5,111 nucleotides of DNA from the NCBI GenBank assembly GCA_965363355.1, contig CBDTTM010000183.1:1-5111 (forward strand). Direction: 5' to 3'. The position numbers and the translations under genes were made by a program. Positions 1-5,056 of the stretch are shown here, piece after piece (the stretch's first letter is position 1; every line of letters starts with the position of its first letter). Under the pieces are notes generated by a model, which saw nothing but the letters and a program-made list of their open reading frames with translations, had not been told where the DNA came from and searched no databases. This stretch comes from CBDTTM01 sp965363355. GTDB lineage: Bacteria; Bacillota; Negativicutes; Selenomonadales; Selenomonadaceae.

Positions 1-132
1 TGCTTCAACAATGCCTTGAACGATGCTTTCATCAATCAAAAAATTCTGTCCTAACCTCTTGCTCATGTGAATATTGAAGCTTTTCAATATATGTTTTGTG
101 ACTTCGCGCTTGGCGATTGTAGGCTGTATCAT
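1..132 (-). CDS. ksgA: KsgA/RsmA, 16S rRNA dimethyladenosine transferase (5' part only; gene runs off the window)
   Basis: This is the first 44 codons of the methyltransferase that dimethylates two adjacent adenosines near the 3' end of 16S rRNA, using S-adenosylmethionine, late in small-subunit assembly. The visible protein begins MIQPTIAKREVTKHILKSFN and continues into KRLGQNFLID around residues 27-34. That GQNFL(I/V)D block is the family's characteristic N-terminal SAM-binding signature. The rest of the Rossmann fold and the catalytic motif lie outside the window. The ATG at 130-132 overlaps the rnmV stop as ATGA. A good Shine-Dalgarno, AAGGGAG at 140-146, sits 7 bases upstream inside rnmV, so translation is probably coupled. 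The neighbouring RNase M5 gene, also an rRNA-maturation enzyme, supports the call. Only the N-terminus can be seen, so integrity of the remainder is unknown. Confidence 0.93.
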   Translation of the reverse strand, partial: MIQPTIAKREVTKHILKSFNIHMSKRLGQNFLIDESIVQGIVEA

Positions 133-683
133 AAATTATCTCCCTTAGCGGCATTGAGTTCTTCAAGAGCTGCTATAAATTCAACTCTCGTAACGCCATA
201 ATGATTTAAACGCAATAAAAAGGTTTTGGCATTTGCATAGCCGATGCCGAGCTTCGCCCCGAGAAGCGCTCGTCTGTTGCTGGCATCAGAATTGCCACTG
301 AGCCCAGCTTTGATCAAGTCCGCTCCTTCAAAGATCACTTGCGGATTCCAGCCAAGTGTCCGTACCTTTGCCAAAGCTTTTTGAATAGCAGCTGGTGAAG
401 CTTGCTCTACACCGATATCATTATTCGCCGTTGCTTCTTCTTTTGGCACAAAAGCATGTTTTGCCTCGGGGAATCGTTTGCTCAGATAGGAGCGAATCCT
501 TTCTCCGGCTGAATCCGGATCTGTCATAATGATGATGCCCCGCTTTTGATACGCTTGGCGAATATTATCAATCGTATGCTTTTGCAGGCTGAATCCTCCT
601 GTTATGATACAATCGGCCTCAACCGCTTTGTTTATAGCTACGACATCCATCTTGCCCTCTACTACCAAAACTTCTTTTATCAT
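129..683 (-). CDS. rnmV: Ribonuclease M5 (5S rRNA maturase), Toprim domain
   Basis: The 184-residue protein matches the usual RNase M5 size (about 186 residues in B. subtilis). RNase M5 cleaves the 5S rRNA precursor on both sides of a double helix to give mature 5S rRNA, in B. subtilis with ribosomal protein L18 as cofactor. An N-terminal Toprim domain (about residues 3-95) shows the catalytic glutamate in VVEGKMD (E9) and the DxD motif in TDPDSAGER (D55, D57). The GVEQASP block (residues 91-97) is typical of this family, and the C-terminal LGIGYANAKTFLLRLN stretch (145-160) matches the DUF4093 tail. I chose the ATG at 681-683 because MIKEVLVVEG is the normal family N-terminus and GGAG (695-698) lies 11 bases upstream. 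The in-frame extension to 872 would run back through the yabE terminator. The gene overlaps ksgA by 4 bases and sits behind its own weak promoter candidate. Confidence 0.95.
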   Translation of the reverse strand: MIKEVLVVEGKMDVVAINKAVEADCIITGGFSLQKHTIDNIRQAYQKRGIIIMTDPDSAGERIRSYLSKRFPEAKHAFVPKEEATANNDIGVEQASPAAIQKALAKVRTLGWNPQVIFEGADLIKAGLSGNSDASNRRALLGAKLGIGYANAKTFLLRLNHYGVTRVEFIAALEELNAAKGDNL

Positions 684-694
684 ATTTTCGCTAT

Positions 695-698
695 CTCC
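695..698 (-). promoter_or_regulatory. Shine-Dalgarno that fixes the rnmV start
   Basis: The minus strand reads TTGGAGATAG with the GGAG core 11 bases before ATG 681-683. The spacing is slightly long but acceptable. It is the only ribosome-binding site that fits the family's N-terminus, and it argues against the longer open frame that continues upstream to 872. Confidence 0.6.
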
Positions 699-714
699 AA
701 GTCTTAATTCTTCT

Positions 715-752
715 ATAATATATAGTGTACCTAAATATTCATATAAAAACAA
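715..752 (-). promoter_or_regulatory. Candidate promoter for rnmV-ksgA (weak)
   Basis: A strong terminator ends the preceding gene, so rnmV should have its own promoter in the roughly 57 bases before its start. The stretch is AT-rich. One option is TTGTTT (747-752), 17 bases, then TACACT (724-729), a 3/6 and 4/6 match. Another is TATTAT (715-720), which has no convincing -35 partner. The -35 of the first option would overlap the terminator's U-tract. Start of transcription would be near 708-718. This is inference from position and weak motif matches. Confidence 0.3.
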
Positions 753-799
753 GAAAAGATGAGAGTGCTGTACTAATTTCTTAGTACAGCAACCCCATC
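741..799 (-). terminator. Rho-independent terminator of the yabE-like gene
   Basis: Four bases after the yabE-like stop codon the minus strand forms a long hairpin. An outer arm, GATGGGG with CTCTCATC (ends at 799 and 758), contains two G-T wobbles and is separated by a small mismatch from the perfect inner stem TGCTGTACTAA/TTAGTACAGCA (766-791). The inner stem closes on a GAAA tetraloop (777-780), a GNRA loop. It is followed by the U-rich tract TTTTCTTGTTTTT (745-757). There is no matching T-run on the plus strand, so it acts only on minus-strand transcription. It separates the yabE-like gene from rnmV-ksgA. Confidence 0.9.
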
Positions 800-802
800 T
801 TG

Positions 803-1798
803 TTAGTCTAACACATATACCTTTACGGTCTGACGGCCAAAATCCATGGCTTCTCCATAGTTTTCCATGCAAAGGTCTACTTTATTGCCCTGAATTGCTC
901 CTCCTGTATCGGCGGCAATTGCCATACCATACCCAGGAATAAACAATCTAGTCCCCAAAGGAATCACATTCGGATCGACAGCCACAATGCCTCGTCTTGC
1001 TGCCATACCCGTCGCGGTGATTCCAGCGCCACCACCATCGCTAGGAAGATATGCACTCGCTTCCATATAAATCGTTCGATTAAAGCGCATAGCCCCTCTT
1101 GATGTCGTGACCGTATCACGTGCTCCTACTTTGATGATTTCAGGTTGTGAAGGAACTGTCTCTGTCGAGTCAATAACTTCTTCTCCAGTCTTCACTCCAT
1201 CGCGGTAAAGTTCTTTAACTTTTAAAGTTTTTACACCATTAGCTCCATACTGTACGACCTGCTCACTGCCTTTTTCCATGTCCGGGTCCGGCTGTCGAAC
1301 GGTCTGATATGCATCTTGTTCTTCGTGTTCAATAATTTTTTCAGAAACTGCTTCAACTTTTATATTTAGTTTTTCCTGAATTTTCGAAGTCATTCCTGGG
1401 GTAACATCATAGCCTGCCCCATTATAGCCCAGCTCGCTGAGCAATTCTCCCACTGTTGGCTTTCCGGTTATAAATTCCTGTTTCTTTCCTTGAAACTCTA
1501 CAGTAACAGGCACTGCACGATAAACGGTTATTACGGTATGATTTTTCACTTCGTCAGTCGATAAGCGATATTCGTCCTTGTCTTGCAATTGCACGCCAGC
1601 TTGCTCTAATATTCTCCCCGGACTACTGAATAATGTATTGACCACCTGTGTGTTCCCATCAACTAGAACATTAACTGTCTTATAGCCGCTGACGAATCCT
1701 GTCACTGTCATCAATATAAAGAGTAATACGATACAAACCGTTAAATTCTTTCTCGTTTTTTGATTTAAAATCATCGAAATCATTTTTTTTAAACTCAT
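803..1798 (-). CDS. yabE: YabE-like cell-wall protein: signal anchor, two DUF348, G5 and 3D domains
   Basis: The 331-residue protein starts with a basic N-terminus (KK, K, RK) and one hydrophobic segment at about 19-38, a signal peptide or membrane anchor, so the rest acts outside the membrane. Two DUF348 (ubiquitin-like) modules follow at about 41-81 and 96-138, then a G5 domain at about 148-227, a fold that binds cell-wall glycans or zinc in relatives. The C-terminal 3D domain (about 246-330) has the three family aspartates in VAVDPNVIPLGT (D275), ADTGGAIQGNKVD (D298) and the final D of that motif (D308). The 3D domain resembles the MltA double-psi barrel, so a peptidoglycan-cleaving or remodelling role is likely; it is inferred from family. 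B. subtilis YabE has three DUF348 copies and is about 100 residues longer. The ATG at 1796-1798 follows AAGGGGG (1805-1811) by 6 bases. The gene has its own promoter and terminator and is monocistronic. Confidence 0.92.
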   Translation of the reverse strand: MSLKKMISMILNQKTRKNLTVCIVLLFILMTVTGFVSGYKTVNVLVDGNTQVVNTLFSSPGRILEQAGVQLQDKDEYRLSTDEVKNHTVITVYRAVPVTVEFQGKKQEFITGKPTVGELLSELGYNGAGYDVTPGMTSKIQEKLNIKVEAVSEKIIEHEEQDAYQTVRQPDPDMEKGSEQVVQYGANGVKTLKVKELYRDGVKTGEEVIDSTETVPSQPEIIKVGARDTVTTSRGAMRFNRTIYMEASAYLPSDGGGAGITATGMAARRGIVAVDPNVIPLGTRLFIPGYGMAIAADTGGAIQGNKVDLCMENYGEAMDFGRQTVKVYVLD

Positions 1799-1804
1799 TC
1801 AATT

Positions 1805-1811
1805 CCCCCTT
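1805..1811 (-). promoter_or_regulatory. Strong Shine-Dalgarno of the yabE-like gene
   Basis: AAGGGGG on the minus strand lies 6 bases before ATG 1796-1798. It gives a near-optimal ribosome-binding site and fixes the start codon. Confidence 0.8.
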
Positions 1812-1826
1812 CCGAAGAACTTGTGA

Positions 1827-1856
1827 ATTATATCATGATTTTTTCTGTCATGTCAA
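1827..1856 (-). promoter_or_regulatory. Near-consensus sigma-A promoter of the yabE-like gene
   Basis: The minus strand carries a perfect TTGACA (1851-1856), an 18-base spacer, and a perfect TATAAT (1827-1832). A TGN extended -10 element (TGA) lies directly before the -10. Predicted transcription start is about 1820, giving a 5' untranslated region of only about 20 bases that contains the Shine-Dalgarno. A leader RNA or riboswitch is therefore not expected from this promoter. TGACA occurs twice in tandem across the -35 (TTGACATGACAG), and TCATGA is a small palindrome in the spacer. Either could be an operator, though neither is compelling. Confidence 0.85.
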
Positions 1857-1888
1857 ATTAGCAGCGATATTCCAGCCATTTTTACACT

Positions 1889-1919
1889 AATATTTGTATT
1901 AAATGTAAATATTTGTATT
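1889..1919 (-). repeat. 12-bp direct repeat upstream of the yabE-like promoter
   Basis: On the plus strand AATATTTGTATT occurs perfectly at 1889-1900 and 1908-1919, a 19-base period, with TGTAAA between the copies (1904-1909). The pair lies about 70-100 bases upstream of the predicted transcription start. Either a paired protein-binding site or a simple product of AT-rich drift would explain it. Confidence 0.6.
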
Positions 1920-1930
1920 GTTTTTCTTCC

Positions 1931-1990
1931 ATTTTTATGTAAATTTATAGCTTTTTATGTATTTTTTTCCCTTTATATGTAAAATTTTTA
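1931..1990. repeat. Three imperfect 20-bp tandem units carrying ATGTA
   Basis: On the plus strand 1931-1950, 1951-1970 and 1971-1990 each begin with a T-rich run and have ATGTA at the same place (1937, 1957, 1977). The first unit and the last continue as AAA, the middle one as TTT. The exact 20-base period is close to two helical turns, so T-tracts and TGTA steps fall roughly on one face of the DNA. The units are only partly alike (shared T-run plus ATGTA). Confidence 0.5.
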
Positions 1991-2008
1991 CATTCATTTT
2001 ACATATAA
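1973..2008. repeat. 12-bp inverted repeat enclosing TGTAAA sites
   Basis: TTATATGTAAAA (1973-1984) is the exact reverse complement of TTTTACATATAA (1997-2008), with a 12-base centre. The centre itself contains another TTTTACAT (1986-1993) that pairs with ATGTAAAA (1977-1984) across one base. The structure is almost pure A+T, with no T-run after it, so it reads better as a protein-binding palindrome than as a terminator. Confidence 0.6.
1987..2003 (-). promoter_or_regulatory. Perfect WalR (YycF)-box-like motif upstream of the yabE-like gene
   Basis: The minus strand reads TGTAAA, five bases (ATGAA), TGTAAA. This exactly fits the WalR consensus TGTWAH-N5-TGTWAH described for the WalRK two-component system that controls cell-wall hydrolase genes in B. 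subtilis, including the 3D-domain protein YocH. Further single TGTAAA half-sites lie at 1881-1886 (minus), 1904-1909, 1938-1943 and 1978-1983 (plus). The box is about 130 bases upstream of the -35, farther than typical activator sites, and the region is very AT-rich, so chance is possible. Whether this organism has WalR cannot be seen here. Confidence 0.4.
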
Positions 2009-2098
2009 TTCCTTTTTGCTGAAATTACGAACGATTATAGGTATAAATGACTATAAACTAATAATTGAAAGTTTTTTCCCCGTAAAAACATAATATTT
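2009..2098. other. AT-rich spacer, no gene recognised
   Basis: This is the part of the 506-bp tatD/yabE gap between the terminator and the inverted repeat. It shows a perfect TATAAT on the minus strand at 2034-2039 without a usable -35, and a short inverted repeat TTATAG/CTATAA (2035-2040 and 2051-2056). No coding frame with a sensible start and ribosome-binding site is present. Confidence 0.5.
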
Positions 2099-2151
2099 CT
2101 AAAAAAACAAAAGGAACTCATCCAATATTTGTCATATTTTCTGAGTTCCTT
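2099..2151 (-). terminator. Rho-independent terminator of metG-tatD
   Basis: The minus strand has a perfect 10-bp stem AAGGAACTCA/TGAGTTCCTT (2142-2151 and 2111-2120), then a 3x3 internal loop GAA/GGA, an upper 5-bp stem AATAT/ATATT and a GACAA loop (2129-2133). The stem runs straight into TTGTTTTTTT (2101-2110). The T-run marks it as a minus-strand terminator. It lies about 150 bases after the tatD stop, unusually far, which leaves room for a long 3' untranslated region or a separate small RNA. It also insulates the yabE-like gene from metG-tatD transcription. Confidence 0.9.
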
Positions 2152-2304
2152 CTATGATTTTCACCTATATTTTTGAAGTTTCATACATAAAAAACCATGT
2201 AAATAAATGATTTTAAGCATTATTCCTGTCCCTATGCATATTTTTCAAGCGCCAAAACCGTTCATTTGCTCTGCACTCTAGAGCTATTTTCCCTAAGCTG
2301 CAAA
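2152..2304 (-). other. tatD 3' untranslated region / possible small-RNA body, function unknown
   Basis: About 150 bases between the tatD stop and its terminator contain no coding frame with a convincing start. Short foldable elements are visible on the minus strand: GCTCT/AGAGC with a 7-base loop just after the stop (about 2269-2285), GCAT/ATGC (about 2216-2236) and TACAT/ATGTA (about 2184-2201). I compared it by eye with the c-di-AMP (ydaO), c-di-GMP and purine riboswitch cores and saw no match. It could be plain 3' UTR. Confidence 0.4.
2219..2248 (-). promoter_or_regulatory. Possible internal promoter for a short transcript ending at the tatD terminator
   Basis: The minus strand has TTGAAA (2243-2248, 5/6) and AATAAT (2219-2224, 5/6) with an 18-base spacer. 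A start near 2212 and termination near 2101 would give an RNA of about 110 bases. Motif quality is moderate and the region is AT-rich, so this is tentative. Confidence 0.3.
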
Positions 2305-3069
2305 TCATTTTATTCCAAATAAATCACGAGCATTTTGCGTCGTAGCCGCAGCAAATTCTTCAAAAGCAATGCCTCTGATCTCAGCTGCTTTTTCTGCGAT
2401 AAATCGAACAAATGCTGGCTCATTGCGATGGCCGCGTTTGGGAACGGGTGCTAAATACGGACTATCGGTCTCGACTAACAATCGTTCAAGCGGAATCTGT
2501 TGGACGATTTCAGGAAGCTTCGCCGCATTCTTAAAAGTAAGCGGTCCATCGATGCCAAGATACCAGCCGCGCTTCAAAAGCTCACGAGCCATTTCCCAGC
2601 TTCCCGAAAAACAATGGATGACGCCGCTAATTCCTTTGCCCTCTTTTTTGATGATCTCCATAAGGTCTCCATGAGCCTCACGGTCGTGGATGCTTACCGG
2701 CAAATGCATCTGGCGAGCAACATCGAGCTGGCGAACAAAGACTTCACGCTGACGCTCCCTTGAACAATTCTCATAATAATAGTCTAAACCGATTTCTCCG
2801 ATTGCCACAACTTTAGGAAGTTCTGCCCAGCTAGCTAAAAGCTCATCATGAGAAGGCATCATTTTCCCTGCTTCTTGCGGATGAATCCCTACTGCTGCAT
2901 AAACACCAGAATAATCTTGGGCCAGCTTGACCGCTCGCGCCGAGGATTCAATCGTATCACCAATATTGATGATGCGTTCAACACCTGCAGCCATTGCTCG
3001 TTCTATAACCTCAGCCCTGTCTTCATCAAACTTTTCATCCTGCACATGTGCATGTGTGTCTATCAACAT
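2305..3069 (-). CDS. tatD: TatD-family metal-dependent deoxyribonuclease
   Basis: The 254-residue protein has the normal TatD length and a full set of TIM-barrel amidohydrolase metal ligands. These are the DTHAH motif (H6, H8), H63 in GIHP, E92 in GEIGLDYYY, H128 in SIHDREA, H152 in GVIHCFSG and D202 in ETDSPYLAP, followed by the family block RGHRNEP (212-218). Characterised members act as divalent-metal 3'-5' exonucleases or endonucleases on DNA, linked to repair and DNA clearance. It is cytoplasmic, with no signal peptide. It starts at ATG 3067-3069, one base after the metG stop. Its AAGGTG Shine-Dalgarno lies inside the last metG codons, 7 bases upstream, so it is co-transcribed and probably coupled with metG. 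The exact substrate in this organism cannot be read from sequence. No truncation or missing residue is seen. Confidence 0.95.
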   Translation of the reverse strand: MLIDTHAHVQDEKFDEDRAEVIERAMAAGVERIINIGDTIESSARAVKLAQDYSGVYAAVGIHPQEAGKMMPSHDELLASWAELPKVVAIGEIGLDYYYENCSRERQREVFVRQLDVARQMHLPVSIHDREAHGDLMEIIKKEGKGISGVIHCFSGSWEMARELLKRGWYLGIDGPLTFKNAAKLPEIVQQIPLERLLVETDSPYLAPVPKRGHRNEPAFVRFIAEKAAEIRGIAFEEFAAATTQNARDLFGIK

Positions 3070-3070
3070 T

Positions 3071-4993
3071 TTATTTCACCTTGCTGCCAACTGGCATGTC
3101 AACTTCGACAACCTTAAGTTCGTCACCTTGTGATGCTGCTAAGACCATTCCCTGTGATACAACGCCACGAATCTTAGCGGCTTTTAAATTGATCAGCATC
3201 ACAACAGTCTTTCCGATCAAATCAGCTGGTTCATAATGCTTGGCGATACCTGAAATAATCGTACGCTGCTCTGTGCCTAAGTCAACCGTCAGTTGCAGGA
3301 GTTTTTCTGTCTTTTTTACCTTTTCAGCAGCCAGGATTTTTACGATGCGAAGGTCCATCTTCGAAAACTCTTCGATTGACACCTCTACTTTCTCTTCTAC
3401 CACAGCAGGAGCTTCTGCCTTCGGAGCTTCTTTTGGCAAAGCCGCCTTAGGTTCCGCTTCAATTTCAATGCGCGGGAAGAGTTGTTCCGCCTCACCAATA
3501 TGCATGCCAACAGGCGTCTGGCCCCATGTTTCAATATCCGCCATCTGAATCGTTGAAAATTCCTGCGTCAGGCCTAATTGTTTCCATATTTTAGGTGCTG
3601 TAACTGGCATGAACGGTGAAATAAGTACACTGATGATGCGGAGGCTTTCAATTAAATTATAGAGGACCGCATCGAGTTCAGCTTTCTTCGCCGGGTCTTT
3701 CGCCAGAGCCCAAGGTGCTGTTTCGTCGATGTATTTGTTCGTACGGCTGATAAAAGCCCATACGCTTTTAATCGTAGCACTAAGTTCCATTTTTTCCATG
3801 GAGTCTTTAAAATCTTGTACAGTCTGCATAGCCATATCAATAAGAGATTGATCGATAACCGAAGCTTTGCCCGGATCAGCAACAACGCCCTGATTGAACT
3901 TGTTGCTCATATTGAGCGTACGATGCAGTAAATTGCCAAGGTCATTGGCTAAATCTGAATTGATGCGCTGAATCAAAGCATCTCGTGAAAAATTGCCATC
4001 CATGCCAAGATTGATTTCTCTCAATAGGAAATAACGGATTGCATCTGGGCCAAATTCTTCAATCAAACCGATTGGGTCGACGACATTTCCTTTTGATTTT
4101 GACATCTTGTCGCCTTCAACAATGAGCCATCCATGTCCATAGACTTTTTTAGGCAACGGCAAATCGAGTGCCATCAATATGATTGGCCAAATAATCGAAT
4201 GGAAACGAACGATTTCCTTGCCGACAAGATGCAGGTCTGCCGGCCAGAATTTCTCGAATTTTTCTTGATCAGACAAATATCCAGCTGCGGTCAAATAATT
4301 TGAAAGGGCATCGAACCATACATAAATGACATGTTTTTCATCAAGCGGCACCGGAATGCCCCAGTCAAAGGAAGTTCTTGAAATGCATAGATCTTCAAGT
4401 CCCTGTTTGATGAAATTAATCATTTCATTGCGGCGCGATACCGGCTGGATAAAGTCTGGATTTGCTTCTATGTATTCGAGTAAACGATCCGAATAACTGG
4501 AAAGGCGGAAAAAATACGCTTCTTCAGCAACTTCTTCAACCGGACGGCCACAATCCGGACACTTTCCATCGACAAGCTGGCGTTCAAGCCAAAAAGTTTC
4601 GCACGGCGTACAATATAGACCTTTATAGGCACCTTTATAGATATCGCCTTTTGCATGGATCTTGCGAAAAATTTCTTGTACCACTTTATAATGACGTTCC
4701 TGCGTCGTACGAATGAAATCATCATTGGAAATATTCAAGCGGTGCCAAAGATCCTGAAAGCCCGCAACGATTTTGTCGACGTATTCGATTGGCGTAATAC
4801 CTTCTTCTTCGGCTTTCCGCTGGATTTTCTGACCATGTTCATCCGATCCGGTCAAAAACATTACGTCATATCCGGCTAAACGTTTGAAACGAGCTATGGA
4901 ATCGGCAATTGTCGTACAATAGGCATGCCCGATATGAAGTTTTGCACTTGGATAATAAATCGGGGTAGTTATATAAAATGGTTTTTTGTTCAC
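3071..4993 (-). CDS. metG: Methionyl-tRNA synthetase with C-terminal tRNA-binding domain
   Basis: The 640-residue class I synthetase charges tRNA-Met with methionine using ATP, in the cytoplasm, for initiation and elongation. The Rossmann domain carries the HIGH signature at residues 20-23 and KMSKS at 296-300. A zinc knuckle uses C128, C131, C145 and C148 (CTPC and CPDC), the single-knuckle four-cysteine type. The helical anticodon-binding domain spans about 345-510. An Ala/Pro/Glu/Lys-rich linker (about 511-540) leads to a Trbp111-like OB-fold tRNA-binding domain (about 541-640, with SKMDLRIVKI and GVVSQGMVLA), which promotes dimerisation and tRNA affinity in relatives. I chose the GTG at 4991-4993 because it gives the family N-terminus NKKPFYITTPIYYP and follows AAGGGAGGA. 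An in-frame ATG at 5054-5056 would add 21 atypical residues upstream of the Shine-Dalgarno and overlap the promoter. It is the first gene of the metG-tatD operon. Confidence 0.97.
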   Translation of the reverse strand: MNKKPFYITTPIYYPSAKLHIGHAYCTTIADSIARFKRLAGYDVMFLTGSDEHGQKIQRKAEEEGITPIEYVDKIVAGFQDLWHRLNISNDDFIRTTQERHYKVVQEIFRKIHAKGDIYKGAYKGLYCTPCETFWLERQLVDGKCPDCGRPVEEVAEEAYFFRLSSYSDRLLEYIEANPDFIQPVSRRNEMINFIKQGLEDLCISRTSFDWGIPVPLDEKHVIYVWFDALSNYLTAAGYLSDQEKFEKFWPADLHLVGKEIVRFHSIIWPIILMALDLPLPKKVYGHGWLIVEGDKMSKSKGNVVDPIGLIEEFGPDAIRYFLLREINLGMDGNFSRDALIQRINSDLANDLGNLLHRTLNMSNKFNQGVVADPGKASVIDQSLIDMAMQTVQDFKDSMEKMELSATIKSVWAFISRTNKYIDETAPWALAKDPAKKAELDAVLYNLIESLRIISVLISPFMPVTAPKIWKQLGLTQEFSTIQMADIETWGQTPVGMHIGEAEQLFPRIEIEAEPKAALPKEAPKAEAPAVVEEKVEVSIEEFSKMDLRIVKILAAEKVKKTEKLLQLTVDLGTEQRTIISGIAKHYEPADLIGKTVVMLINLKAAKIRGVVSQGMVLAASQGDELKVVEVDMPVGSKVK

Positions 4994-5002
4994 GAGAAAA
5001 AA

Positions 5003-5011
5003 TCCTCCCTT
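5003..5011 (-). promoter_or_regulatory. Strong Shine-Dalgarno that fixes the metG GTG start
   Basis: AAGGGAGGA, almost fully complementary to the 16S rRNA tail, lies 9 bases before GTG 4991-4993. Together with the conserved protein N-terminus it decides for GTG over the upstream in-frame ATG at 5056. Confidence 0.85.
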
Positions 5012-5027
5012 GATAATATTACTTCTT

Positions 5028-5056
5028 ATTATAGAACAAATACGGCCAATGAACAA
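5028..5056 (-). promoter_or_regulatory. Probable sigma-A promoter of metG-tatD
   Basis: The minus strand has a perfect -10 TATAAT (5028-5033) with TTGTTC (5051-5056, 3/6) 17 bases upstream. The expected start is near 5021, leaving a leader of about 28 bases. That is too short for a T-box or SAM riboswitch, so no attenuation of metG is visible. Bases 5057-5111 upstream hold no recognisable gene end or strong terminator. Confidence 0.6.

Noticed and set aside
684..872. In-frame upstream extension of rnmV to an ATG at 870-872
   Set aside because: The added 63 residues run through the terminator hairpin and into the yabE-like 3' end, have no family resemblance, and the internal ATG at 681-683 gives the correct RNase M5 N-terminus.
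1944..2004. Tiny ORFs on the minus strand after AAAAGGA (a start-stop ATGTAA and a 20-codon basic frame)
   Set aside because: Composition is that of AT-rich DNA. The Shine-Dalgarno spacing to the longer frame is about 12 bases and nothing suggests selection for coding.
1981..2009. Plus-strand promoter for an antisense RNA (TATAAT at 2004-2009)
   Set aside because: The only -35-like TTTACA (1987-1992) is 11 bases away, too close, and the hexamer at the correct distance is not promoter-like. It also points away from the yabE-like gene.
2152..2304. Riboswitch (c-di-AMP ydaO type, known upstream of some cell-wall genes) in front of the yabE-like gene
   Set aside because: I do not see the conserved ydaO core by eye, and the strong yabE promoter lies downstream of this segment, after a terminator, so it would not be in that transcript.
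2369..3548. Several plus-strand open frames opposite tatD and metG
   Set aside because: They lie antisense to well-conserved genes with complete motif sets, have no good ribosome-binding sites and no recognisable protein features.
4994..5056. In-frame upstream extension of metG to ATG 5054-5056
   Set aside because: It would place the strong Shine-Dalgarno and the promoter -10 inside the gene, and the extra residues are atypical. The GTG start fits the family and spacing.
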